Shown here: positions 8,335 to 16,546 of the stretch, in pieces
How the letters are laid out: each line of letters begins with the position of its first letter
Position numbering within the stretch: the stretch's first letter is position 1
Made by a program: the position numbers and the translations under genes
The notes under the pieces: model-generated
Database searches by the model: none
What the model was told of the DNA's origin: nothing
What the model saw: only the letters and a program-made list of their open reading frames with translations
Source: M55B127 sp034521955
GTDB lineage: Bacteria > Bacillota > Halanaerobiia > Halanaerobiales > M55B127
Direction of reading: 5' to 3'
DNA: 64,000 nt
NCBI GenBank assembly: GCA_034521955.1
Contig: JAXHLT010000003.1
Span: 372,001 to 436,000, forward strand

Positions 8335-9087
8335 TTGTCTGTAGTAAATATGAAACAGTTACTTGAAGCTGGTGTCCATTTTGGTCACCAAACAAGAAGA
8401 TGGAATCCTAAAATGAAGGATTACATTTTCACAGAACGTAACGGTATCTATATCATTGATTTACAAAAAACTGTTAAATTAATGGATAGAGCTTACGAAT
8501 TTGTTAGAGAAGAGGCAGAAAAAGGTAGTAAAGTTCTTTTTGTTGGTACAAAAAGACAGGCTCAAGAAACAATTAAAAAAGAAGCCGAACGCTGTGGAAT
8601 GCCTTATGTAAATCAACGCTGGCTTGGTGGTATGTTAACTAACTACCAAACAATAAGTAAGGGAATTGACCGTTTAAATGAACTCGAAGAGATGGAAGAA
8701 GAAGGTCTTTTTGAGGTATTACCAAACAAAGAGGTAATTGAGTTAGAACGTGAGAGAGACAAATTGCTTAGAAACTTGGGTGGTATCCGCCATATGGGTG
8801 GCTTACCAGATGTAGTTTATATCACAGATCCCAGAAAAGAGTCAATTGCTGTAGCAGAAGCAATAAAACTCGATATACCTATCGTATCTATCTTAGATAC
8901 TAACTGTGATCCTGATTTAATAGATTACGAAATCCCCGGTAATGATGACGCCATAAGAGCAGTTAAATTGATAAGTAAGATAATAGCTGACGCTGTATTA
9001 GCTGGCAAACAGGGACAGCAGCTTGATAACGAGCAAGTTCAGGATAAAGCAGGAAATGAAGATCTTGAAGTTGTAGAAGAACAATAG
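8335..9087 (+). CDS. rpsB: 30S ribosomal protein S2
   Basis: Small-subunit ribosomal protein. The N-terminus VNMKQLLEAGVHFGHQTRRW and the block FTERNGIYIIDLQKTV are diagnostic. The start is taken as TTG 8335, giving MSVVNMKQLL as in Bacillus; the GTG at 8326 lies inside the Shine-Dalgarno AGGAGGTGG (8321-8329) and is rejected. The product is 250 residues with an acidic tail. It is separated from tsf by an intrinsic terminator, so tsf probably depends on partial read-through. Confidence 0.96.
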   Translation: MSVVNMKQLLEAGVHFGHQTRRWNPKMKDYIFTERNGIYIIDLQKTVKLMDRAYEFVREEAEKGSKVLFVGTKRQAQETIKKEAERCGMPYVNQRWLGGMLTNYQTISKGIDRLNELEEMEEEGLFEVLPNKEVIELERERDKLLRNLGGIRHMGGLPDVVYITDPRKESIAVAEAIKLDIPIVSILDTNCDPDLIDYEIPGNDDAIRAVKLISKIIADAVLAGKQGQQLDNEQVQDKAGNEDLEVVEEQ

Positions 9088-9098
9088 AACTTACTTAA

Positions 9099-9137
9099 GG
9101 CGTTGATTAAAGGGCTTCCTTTTTCAACGTCTTTTTT
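9099..9137 (+). terminator. Terminator/attenuator between rpsB and tsf
   Basis: GGCGTTGA (9099-9106) pairs with TCAACGTC (9124-9131, one G-U), with an inner AAAGG/CCTTT, followed by TTTTTT. No promoter is evident between it and tsf, so it may set the S2:EF-Ts ratio. Confidence 0.85.
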
Positions 9138-9159
9138 ATTAAATAAAGGAGTTGATAAA

Positions 9160-10062
9160 ATGTCTGTATCGATGAAAGATATTAAAGAATTAAGAGAAAG
9201 AACTGGTGCAGGAGTACTGGACTGTAAAAATGCATTAAATGAAACAGATGGTAATGTAGAAGCTGCTATTGATTACTTAAGAGAAAAAGGTATTTCAGAT
9301 GCAGCTAAAAGATCTGGACGTGTTGCAGCAGAAGGTATTGTAAATGTATTAATAAATGATAATAGAGATAAAGGACTAATTGTAGAAGTAAATAGTGAAA
9401 CAGACTTTGTTGCTAAAAATGATAACTTTATAAATTTAGTTGATAATATCTCAAAGCATATCATGTTAAGTAATGCTAAAGATGTTGAAGAATTAAACAG
9501 TGAAAATTGGTTTGAAGATGAAAGTAAAACTGTTGAGAGAGTTGTAAAAGAAGCTATTGCAAGTATTGGTGAAAATATTAATCTAAGAAGATTTAAAAAG
9601 ATAAACACAGATGGCTTCTTATACGGATATATTCACTTAAATGGTAAAATTGGAGTTTTAGCTGAATTTAAAGGTGAACAAAATGAGGATACTTTAAAAA
9701 CAGCTAAAAATATTGCAATGCATATTGCAGCAAGTAATCCTGACTTTTTAAGTAGAGATGATGTTGATAGTGAAGTAATTGAAAAAGAAAGAAAGATTAT
9801 CATGGAACAACTTAAAAATGAAGGTAAACCTGAACACATCTTAGATCAGATCGTTGATGGTAAGATAAATAAATATTATACTCAAATTTGTCTATTGGAA
9901 CAAGAATACATTCGTGATACTGATTTACAAGTACAAGAGGTATTAGATGATTCTGATATTTCAATTGAGCAGTTTGTTCGTTATGAAATTGGTGAAGGAA
10001 TTGAAAAAAAACAAGAAAACTTTGCTGAAGAAGTAATGGCTGAAGTAAATAAAAATGACTAA
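9160..10062 (+). CDS. tsf: Translation elongation factor Ts
   Basis: Nucleotide exchange factor for EF-Tu. The N-terminal UBA-like helix bundle reads IKELRERTGAGVLDCKNAL, and the exchange motif TDFVAKND is intact. ATG 9160 is preceded by AAAGGAG at good spacing; the upstream in-frame ATT at 9103 would translate the terminator and is rejected. The product has 300 residues, slightly longer than the Bacillus protein. Conserved rpsB-tsf-pyrH-frr order. Confidence 0.96.
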   Translation: MSVSMKDIKELRERTGAGVLDCKNALNETDGNVEAAIDYLREKGISDAAKRSGRVAAEGIVNVLINDNRDKGLIVEVNSETDFVAKNDNFINLVDNISKHIMLSNAKDVEELNSENWFEDESKTVERVVKEAIASIGENINLRRFKKINTDGFLYGYIHLNGKIGVLAEFKGEQNEDTLKTAKNIAMHIAASNPDFLSRDDVDSEVIEKERKIIMEQLKNEGKPEHILDQIVDGKINKYYTQICLLEQEYIRDTDLQVQEVLDDSDISIEQFVRYEIGEGIEKKQENFAEEVMAEVNKND

Positions 10063-10077
10063 ATTACTGTAATTAGA

Positions 10078-10104
10078 GGAGAGCACCTTAGGTGTTCTCT
10101 TTTT
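10078..10104 (+). terminator. Terminator after tsf
   Basis: A 10-bp stem with two G-U pairs (GGAGAGCACC / GGTGTTCTCT region), loop TTA, then TTTTT. It lies between tsf and pyrH. Confidence 0.85.
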
Positions 10105-10168
10105 CAATGTTAATACAAAAAAAGGATTTTTAAACGAAATCGAGAATATATTTCTTGGAGGTAGAGTA

Positions 10169-10888
10169 ATGACTCGAACACCAAAATATTCCAGAGTACT
10201 GCTTAAATTAAGTGGTGCTGCATTAGCTGGAGACAGAGAATATGGTATTGATCCAATCACAATTCAAAGTGTAGCTGGAAAGATTAATGAGGTTGTAAGT
10301 GAAACCAAAGTTGAGATGGCTATTGTAGTTGGTGGAGGTAATATCTTTAGGGGTGTTGCTGGTTCTGCAAAAGGTATGGACCGAGGTACCGCTGATTACA
10401 TGGGAATGCTTGCAACTGTAATTAATGCTTTAGCTTTACAAGATGCCATAGAAAAATATGGATTAGAAACAAGGGTTCAGTCTGCAATTGAAATGAGACA
10501 GATTGCTGAACCATATATAAGAAGAAGAGCTATCAGGCATCTTGAAAAAGGTCGAGTAGTAATCTTTGCAGCAGGGACAGGTAATCCATTTTTCACAACT
10601 GATACCACTGCAGCACTTAGAGCAGCAGAAATATCTGCTGAGGCAATACTTATGGCTAAAAATGTTGATGGGGTATATACTGATGACCCACTGAAAAATG
10701 ATGATGCAGTTAAGTACAATGAACTAACCTATATCGAAATATTAAATAAATCACTTAAAGTAATGGATTCAACAGCGATATCTTTATGTATGGATAATAA
10801 CATTCCACTGATCGTATTTGGGCTTAAAGATTATGAAAATATTGAAAAAGCAATCATTGGTGAACATGTTGGAACTTTAGTAAAATAA
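10169..10888 (+). CDS. pyrH: UMP kinase
   Basis: Phosphorylates UMP to UDP in pyrimidine nucleotide synthesis; a hexameric amino-acid-kinase-fold enzyme. RVLLKLSGAALAG at the N-terminus binds phosphate, and VVGGGNIFRG, GTGNPFFTTDTTAALRA and KNVDGVYTDDP are family blocks. Length, 239 residues, is normal. ATG has TTGGAGGT upstream. It is followed 30 bases later by frr, the usual partner. Confidence 0.97.
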   Translation: MTRTPKYSRVLLKLSGAALAGDREYGIDPITIQSVAGKINEVVSETKVEMAIVVGGGNIFRGVAGSAKGMDRGTADYMGMLATVINALALQDAIEKYGLETRVQSAIEMRQIAEPYIRRRAIRHLEKGRVVIFAAGTGNPFFTTDTTAALRAAEISAEAILMAKNVDGVYTDDPLKNDDAVKYNELTYIEILNKSLKVMDSTAISLCMDNNIPLIVFGLKDYENIEKAIIGEHVGTLVK

Positions 10889-10918
10889 AAGATATAATTG
10901 CAATAAGGGGGAAGTTAA

Positions 10919-11476
10919 ATGATTGGTAAACTTACAAATGAAGCTGAACAGAAGATGAAGAAGTCTTTAAAAAATACAAAACAGGATTTTAATACTGTTA
11001 GAACTGGTAGAGCCAGACCTTCATTAGTAGAAAATATTATTGTTAATTATTATGGTTCTGCAACACCTATCCAGCAAATGGCTAAAGTAGTTGCTCCCGA
11101 ACCTAGACAGTTAGTGATTGAACCCTGGGATAAGAATGCAATAGAAAATATTGAAAAAGCTATCATGAAAGAAAACTTAGGTTTGACTCCAAATAATGAT
11201 GGTAATGTTATTAGAATTAATATTCCACAACTAACTGAAGAAAGAAGAAAAGAATTAGTCAAAATTATACATGAAAAAGCAGAAAAAGGTAAAGTTAATA
11301 TTAGAAATATTAGACATAATGTTAAAGAAGAGTTTGAACTACTTGAAGATGAGGGCGAAATATCTGAAGATAACTATTATAGAGGATTAGATAACTTACA
11401 GGAATTAACCGATGACTACTGTGAAAAAATAGATAAGATTGTAGAGAAAAAAGAAGAAGAAATTATGGAAGTATAA
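10919..11476 (+). CDS. frr: Ribosome recycling factor
   Basis: Splits post-termination ribosomes together with EF-G. The signature RTGRARPSLVENIIVNYYG, followed by TPIQQMAKVVAPEPR, and the block RKELVKIIHEKAEKGKVNIR are present; 185 residues is standard. The stop codon TAA overlaps by one base the ATG of the next small gene, so the two are likely translationally coupled. Confidence 0.97.
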   Translation: MIGKLTNEAEQKMKKSLKNTKQDFNTVRTGRARPSLVENIIVNYYGSATPIQQMAKVVAPEPRQLVIEPWDKNAIENIEKAIMKENLGLTPNNDGNVIRINIPQLTEERRKELVKIIHEKAEKGKVNIRNIRHNVKEEFELLEDEGEISEDNYYRGLDNLQELTDDYCEKIDKIVEKKEEEIMEV

Positions 11477-11670
11477 TGAAAGATATTGATAAATATCTTT
11501 TGGAAGACCCTAGTAAGTATATTAATGATTTAGATAACGACAGCAATTATGATATTGTTGAATACTCTCCTCCTGGAAGGGATAAGAGTAGAGGGAATAA
11601 AATAACTTTAAAAATTTTTAAAAAAGAGGATAAGGATATAATTATATATTCTTATGAAGATTACAATTAA
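11476..11670 (+). CDS. Small acidic protein of unknown function, coupled to frr
   Basis: A 64-residue acidic protein that I do not recognise. The start codon overlaps the frr stop (TAATG), a typical translational coupling arrangement, and an intrinsic terminator follows immediately. The N-terminal half is Asp/Asn-rich (DIDKYLLEDPSKYINDLDND), the C-terminal half has alternating hydrophobic residues (ITLKIFKKEDKDIIIYSY) suggesting a short beta hairpin. No signal peptide, cysteine or known motif. Codon use resembles its neighbours, so it is probably a real gene rather than a chance frame. Confidence 0.6.
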   Translation: MKDIDKYLLEDPSKYINDLDNDSNYDIVEYSPPGRDKSRGNKITLKIFKKEDKDIIIYSYEDYN

Positions 11671-11672
11671 TT

Positions 11673-11700
11673 CCCCTCTATAAGCATAGAGGGGTTATTT
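11673..11700 (+). terminator. Terminator after the frr operon
   Basis: A perfect 8-bp stem CCCCTCTA / TAGAGGGG with loop TAAGCA, followed by TTATTT. The uppS ribosome site begins 10 bases later, and no separate promoter is obvious for uppS. Confidence 0.88.
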
Positions 11701-11721
11701 ACTATTTAAAGGAGGCCAAAA

Positions 11722-12432
11722 ATGCAGAATATACCTTCACATATAGCAATAATTATGGATGGAAATGGCCGTTGGGCTCAAAAAAGAAATATGCCTCGCA
11801 CTTACGGTCATAAACAAGGAGTAGAAACCCTAAAAGATATGGTAGAAGTTTTTATTAAAAATAAAATTCCTAGTCTAACAGTTTATGCTTTTTCAACTGA
11901 GAATTGGAAAAGGCCTCCAAAGGAAGTTAAATATTTAATGAAACTTTTTAGAAAAACGATTGAAAATGAGGCAGAAGAACTTAATAAACAGGATATAAAG
12001 ATCAATATTATTGGTAGAAGAACTAATCTCGATGAAAAGCTATTAGAAAAGATAGAGTGGGTTGAAAATTTAACAAAGGATAATAAAAAGTTAGAATTAA
12101 ACATTGCTTTTAATTATGGTGGAAGAGCAGAAATAATTGATGCTGTTAAAAAAATTAAACAAGCTAAAGATTTAAAAATAGATGAGATAGATGAAAATAA
12201 AATTAATGAACATCTCTATAATTCCAATATTTCAAACATCGAATATATAATAAGAACCGGAGGGGAAAAAAGAATCAGTAATTTCTTACTCTGGGAATCA
12301 GCTTATTCCGAATTATATTTTACAGAAAAATATTGGCCTGACTTCTCTAAAGAAGATTTAATAGATGCATTAGATGAATTTTCTAAAAGAAAAAGAAAGT
12401 TTGGCGCAATAGATAATGGAGTTGATTACTAA
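11722..12432 (+). CDS. uppS: Isoprenyl transferase (undecaprenyl diphosphate synthase)
   Basis: Builds the C55 lipid carrier for cell-wall synthesis from farnesyl diphosphate and isopentenyl diphosphate. The catalytic Asp is D13 in IIMDGNGRWAQKR; YAFSTENWKRP and the C-terminal IIRTGGEKRISNFLLWES are cis-prenyltransferase signatures. Length, 236 residues, is normal. It opens the uppS-cdsA-dxr-rseP-ispG-proS envelope/isoprenoid operon. Confidence 0.96.
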   Translation: MQNIPSHIAIIMDGNGRWAQKRNMPRTYGHKQGVETLKDMVEVFIKNKIPSLTVYAFSTENWKRPPKEVKYLMKLFRKTIENEAEELNKQDIKINIIGRRTNLDEKLLEKIEWVENLTKDNKKLELNIAFNYGGRAEIIDAVKKIKQAKDLKIDEIDENKINEHLYNSNISNIEYIIRTGGEKRISNFLLWESAYSELYFTEKYWPDFSKEDLIDALDEFSKRKRKFGAIDNGVDY

Positions 12433-12434
12433 AC

Positions 12435-13220
12435 ATGTTATATAAAAGAGTACTTAGCAGTATAGTAGGAATATTGATTTTTATATTGATAATAACCTGG
12501 GGTAATTTTCCTTTTTTTATCTTGATATCATTAATTACAGCAGTGGGATTAAAAGAATTTAATAAAATGACTGATTATGATAATTATGTAGCATTATTAA
12601 TTAGTAGTTTTATGGTTTTACTTGTTTCATATTTAAATTTAATTTATAAGATAAACTTTCCGGTTGAAAATCTTTTTATATTGATTTTATTAATCTTTTT
12701 TTATGATAATTATCGGAATGATAACTTAGAGAATATTATCCATGCTTCTTCTGGAAACATATTAGCTATTATTTATATTGTTTTCGGTCTTATATATTTT
12801 ATATATTTAAGAAATATTGATTTTAAATCTGGATTATGGATTGCACTAGTAGGAACTTGGATAACAGATATTGGTGCTTATTTTGTAGGTAAGACTTATG
12901 GTTCAAAAAAAATGGCACCCAAAATTAGTCCCAAAAAGACGATTGAAGGAGCATTAGGGGGTATTGTGGCCGCTTTTATCTTTGTAGTAGGTGTTACCCT
13001 TTATTTAAATGTTTTCTCCTTTTTATGGCTAATATATGCAATACTACTTCCGCTTGTAGCTATAATAGGTGATTTGTTTGAATCAGCAATCAAAAGAGCT
13101 TATGGAGTAAAAGATTCCGGTAATCTAATTCCTGGACATGGAGGAATTTTAGATAGATTTGACAGCCTTCTTTTCACAATACCTTTCACATATTTTTATC
13201 TAACTTTATTTTTGATTTAG
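12435..13220 (+). CDS. cdsA: Phosphatidate cytidylyltransferase (CDP-diglyceride synthase)
   Basis: Makes CDP-diacylglycerol from CTP and phosphatidic acid at the membrane. The protein is mostly hydrophobic with about eight membrane segments. The C-terminal signature KRAYGVKDSGNLIPGHGG followed by ILDRFDSL is intact. 261 residues is normal. It starts two bases after the uppS stop, so the two genes are coupled. Confidence 0.95.
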   Translation: MLYKRVLSSIVGILIFILIITWGNFPFFILISLITAVGLKEFNKMTDYDNYVALLISSFMVLLVSYLNLIYKINFPVENLFILILLIFFYDNYRNDNLENIIHASSGNILAIIYIVFGLIYFIYLRNIDFKSGLWIALVGTWITDIGAYFVGKTYGSKKMAPKISPKKTIEGALGGIVAAFIFVVGVTLYLNVFSFLWLIYAILLPLVAIIGDLFESAIKRAYGVKDSGNLIPGHGGILDRFDSLLFTIPFTYFYLTLFLI

Positions 13221-13231
13221 GAGGCAATTAA

Positions 13232-14383
13232 ATGAAAAACTTGATTTTATTAGGTTCAACAGGTTCAATAGGTACACAAGTTTTAGATGTAATAGATTAT
13301 ATTGATGATAAATGGAATATAGAAGTTCTAACTGCAAATAAGAGTGTTGATTTAATAGTTAAACAAGCATTAAAATATAAACCAAAGTATGTTGTTATGG
13401 TTGATAACAAAAGTGCAGATGAAGTAAAAAGCAAACTAAAAAGTTATAAAACAGAAGTATTATCAGGTAAAAATAGTTTAGAAGAGATAGTTAAATTAGA
13501 TGATATAGAATTAGTAATAAACGCTTTAGTAGGTGCTTCAGGCTTGATTCCTACAATTAACACAATTAAAAAGGGAACAAAATTAGGTTTAGCAAATAAA
13601 GAGAGTTTAGTTGTAGGTGGTTATTTAGTAAAAAAAATAATTAAAGAAAATAATTATGAAGACAAGTTATTACCCATAGATAGTGAACACAACGCAATTT
13701 ATAGATTATTAAAAGGACATTCGAAAGAAGAATTAAAAAATATTTTACTAACAGCTTCTGGAGGTCCTTTTGTTAACAAAAGTATTGATCAGCTAAAAGA
13801 TGTAACTGTTAAAGAAGCCTTAAATCATCCTAATTGGAGTATGGGTAATAAAATCACAATAGATTCAGCTACTATGATGAATAAAGGTTTAGAAGTAATT
13901 GAAGCTCATTGGTTATTTAACACTGATTATGATAAAATTAATGTAGTTATCCATCCTCAAAGCATCATACATTCCATGATAGAGTTAATCGATAATTCAA
14001 TCTATGCTGAGATGAGTGTTGCTGATATGAGGATGCCGATTCAATATGTATTACAGTACCCAAATATTGAAACTGGTATTGGACAAAGGCTTGATTTAGT
14101 AAACTTAAGCAAATTAGAATTTCTAAAACCGGATTACAGTAAGTTTAGATGTCTAAAACTTGCTTATGAAGCTGGTAAAGCAGGGGGAAGTAATCCTGTC
14201 GTTTTAAATGCTGCAAATGAAATTGCAGTTCATAGATTTTTAAATAAAGAGATAAAATTTTTACAGATTCCAGAAATAATTGAAAATACTTTAGAGTCTC
14301 ATGAAAAAATAAATGATGCTACAATAGATCAGATACTTGAAATTGATAAATGGGCAAGAGGGTTTGCAGAGGAGGTAGTCTAA
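13232..14383 (+). CDS. dxr: 1-deoxy-D-xylulose 5-phosphate reductoisomerase
   Basis: Second enzyme of the MEP isoprenoid pathway, producing 2-C-methyl-D-erythritol 4-phosphate with NADPH. GSTGSIGTQVLDV near residue 8 is the NADPH loop. Active-site blocks PIDSEHNAIYRLL, TASGGPF, HPNWSMGNKITIDSATMMNK (metal and substrate binding) are intact; 383 residues is normal. ispG, another MEP gene, lies two genes downstream. Confidence 0.97.
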   Translation: MKNLILLGSTGSIGTQVLDVIDYIDDKWNIEVLTANKSVDLIVKQALKYKPKYVVMVDNKSADEVKSKLKSYKTEVLSGKNSLEEIVKLDDIELVINALVGASGLIPTINTIKKGTKLGLANKESLVVGGYLVKKIIKENNYEDKLLPIDSEHNAIYRLLKGHSKEELKNILLTASGGPFVNKSIDQLKDVTVKEALNHPNWSMGNKITIDSATMMNKGLEVIEAHWLFNTDYDKINVVIHPQSIIHSMIELIDNSIYAEMSVADMRMPIQYVLQYPNIETGIGQRLDLVNLSKLEFLKPDYSKFRCLKLAYEAGKAGGSNPVVLNAANEIAVHRFLNKEIKFLQIPEIIENTLESHEKINDATIDQILEIDKWARGFAEEVV

Positions 14384-14384
14384 T

Positions 14385-15458
14385 ATGGTTTTAACAATTC
14401 TCAGTTTCATTGTTGTACTGGGAATATTAATTTTTATACACGAATTTGGTCATCATATAACTGCAAAGTTAAGTGATATTAGAGTTGAAGAGTTTGCTTT
14501 AGGTTTTGGACCCAAGTTATTATCAAAAAAGTGGGGAGAAACTGTTTATTCAATTAGGGCAATACCATTAGGTGGATTTTGTAATATGACAGGAGAGTTT
14601 GTTCCTGATGAAGATGATGATGAAGAAAGTTTAAAGATATATAATGAAGCTAAAGAAAACGGCAGATGTTTTCATCAAAAGTCAATGTGGAAAAGATTTG
14701 CAGTTATACTTATGGGGCCATTAATGAACTTTTTTCTAGCAGTTGTAATATTCTTTTTAATATTTAGTTTTGCAGGTTTACCAATCGATACTTCAAATCA
14801 ACCTGTTATTGGTGAACTAGATCCCAGTCGTCCTGCAATAGAAGCAGGTTTAAAGTCTGGAGATGAAATTGTACAAATTAATAATACTGAAGTAAATACC
14901 TGGCAGGAAATGACAGGTCTTATACACAACTCAGAAAATGAACCACTTGAAATAATAATTAACAGAGATGGTGAAAACTTAACTTTTAATATTACACCGG
15001 TATTTAATGAAGAGATGGATGTAAATATTATTGGAATATATCCTGAAGTTGTCAGAGAAAACATTGGTTTCTTTGAGTCAATAAAAAGATCATTTGCTCA
15101 AACCTGGCAGATTATTTATTTAACAATTAATGGATTTATTCAGATGTTCTCAAATCGTTCAATGGAAGGTCTGGGAGGCCCTATAATGATAGCCTCAATT
15201 ATTGGACAGGCTGCTCGTAATGGAATAGTAAATGTAATGAACTGGACAGCGATAATATCCGTTAATTTAGGTATAATTAATTTACTGCCTTTACCTGCCT
15301 TAGATGGAGGAAGGATACTATTTATAGGAATTGAGTTAATAAGAGGTAAACCAGTAGATCCCAAAAAAGAAGGTTTTGTACACTTAGTAGGTTTTGTATT
15401 ACTTATGATATTAATGTTATTTATCATATACAATGACATAGCAAGGAACTTCTTTTAA
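14385..15458 (+). CDS. rseP: Site-2 protease RseP/RasP (intramembrane zinc metalloprotease)
   Basis: Cleaves membrane anti-sigma factors and signal-peptide remnants. The zinc motif HEFGHH sits in the first membrane segment (residues 19-24). A PDZ domain spans about residues 135-205, and the third zinc ligand is in NLLPLPALDGGRI near residue 300. Length, 357 residues, is normal for a one-PDZ member. ATG follows the dxr stop by one base. Confidence 0.95.
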   Translation: MVLTILSFIVVLGILIFIHEFGHHITAKLSDIRVEEFALGFGPKLLSKKWGETVYSIRAIPLGGFCNMTGEFVPDEDDDEESLKIYNEAKENGRCFHQKSMWKRFAVILMGPLMNFFLAVVIFFLIFSFAGLPIDTSNQPVIGELDPSRPAIEAGLKSGDEIVQINNTEVNTWQEMTGLIHNSENEPLEIIINRDGENLTFNITPVFNEEMDVNIIGIYPEVVRENIGFFESIKRSFAQTWQIIYLTINGFIQMFSNRSMEGLGGPIMIASIIGQAARNGIVNVMNWTAIISVNLGIINLLPLPALDGGRILFIGIELIRGKPVDPKKEGFVHLVGFVLLMILMLFIIYNDIARNFF

Positions 15459-15470
15459 AGGAGAGTTTGT

Positions 15471-16544
15471 ATGATACAAAGAAGAAAAACAAAAAATATA
15501 TTTTATGATAATATGGGTGTTGGTAGTGATTATCCAATATCTGTTCAGTCAATGACAAATACTAAGACTCATAATGTTGAAAGTACAGTTAATCAAATAA
15601 AAAAATTACAAAAAGCAGGCTGTGAAATTATCAGGGTAGCTGTTCCTGATATGAAAGCAGCTTTAGCTTTATCTAAAATAAAAGAACAAATTGAAATACC
15701 ATTAATTGCAGATATACATTTTAACTATAAGTTGGCTTTAAAGGCAATAGAACAAGATGTAGATGGTCTGAGAATAAATCCTGGTAATATAGGAGATAAA
15801 AATAGAGTTGAAGCTGTAGTTAAAGCTGCAAAACAAAAAGATATTCCGATTAGAATTGGTGTAAATTCTGGTTCTATTGAAAAAGAACTTTTACAAAAGT
15901 ACGGTAAACCTACAGCTGAAGGTATGGTTGAAAGTGTTTTAAAACATATAGATATCTTAGAAGAGTTTGAATTTTATGATATAATTATATCGATGAAGTC
16001 TACAGATGTTTTAATGACTTTAAAAGCACATCAACTTTTAAGTAAAAAGGTTGATTATCCATTTCATATCGGAATAACAGAATCAGGTAGTGGAAAAGAA
16101 GGTATAATAAAATCATCGGTTGGGATCGGACTACTTTTAAAAAAAGGTTATGGTGACACTGTTCGGGTTTCATTAACAGGAGATCCGGTTGAAGAAGTCC
16201 ATACCGCCTATGAAATATTAAAGGCTTTGAAACTAAGAAATAGAGGTATTTCTATTATATCCTGTCCAACCTGTGGTAGAACAGAAGTTGATTTAGAAAA
16301 AATAACTAAAGAGATTAAAAAAAGAATGAAAAAATATAATAAAGATTTTAAACAAGGACTGGAAGTTGCTGTCATGGGTTGTGCAGTAAACGGTCCTGGT
16401 GAAGCAAGAGAAGCTGATCTAGGAATAGCTTGTGGCAAAAACGAAGGATTATTGTTTAAAAAAGGTAAAGTTATAAAAAAAGTAAATGAAGATGAAATCA
16501 TAGATGTTTTAATCAAAGAAATAAAAAATATTAGGAGTGAGTAA
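15471..16544 (+). CDS. ispG: 4-hydroxy-3-methylbut-2-enyl diphosphate synthase (flavodoxin-type)
   Basis: Iron-sulfur enzyme of the MEP pathway that converts ME-cPP to HMBPP. The TIM-barrel part begins PISVQSMTNTKTHNVE; the [4Fe-4S] ligands are the cysteines near residues 264, 267 (SCPTCGRTE) and 304 (MGCAVNGPGEA). The 357-residue length matches the short bacterial form. Together with dxr it places half of a MEP pathway in this operon. Confidence 0.96.
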   Translation: MIQRRKTKNIFYDNMGVGSDYPISVQSMTNTKTHNVESTVNQIKKLQKAGCEIIRVAVPDMKAALALSKIKEQIEIPLIADIHFNYKLALKAIEQDVDGLRINPGNIGDKNRVEAVVKAAKQKDIPIRIGVNSGSIEKELLQKYGKPTAEGMVESVLKHIDILEEFEFYDIIISMKSTDVLMTLKAHQLLSKKVDYPFHIGITESGSGKEGIIKSSVGIGLLLKKGYGDTVRVSLTGDPVEEVHTAYEILKALKLRNRGISIISCPTCGRTEVDLEKITKEIKKRMKKYNKDFKQGLEVAVMGCAVNGPGEAREADLGIACGKNEGLLFKKGKVIKKVNEDEIIDVLIKEIKNIRSE

Positions 16545-16546
16545 GA

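Noticed and set aside
9273..9608. Minus-strand open frame of 111 codons
   Set aside because: Antisense to tsf; its serine/leucine-rich composition is typical of a shadow frame.
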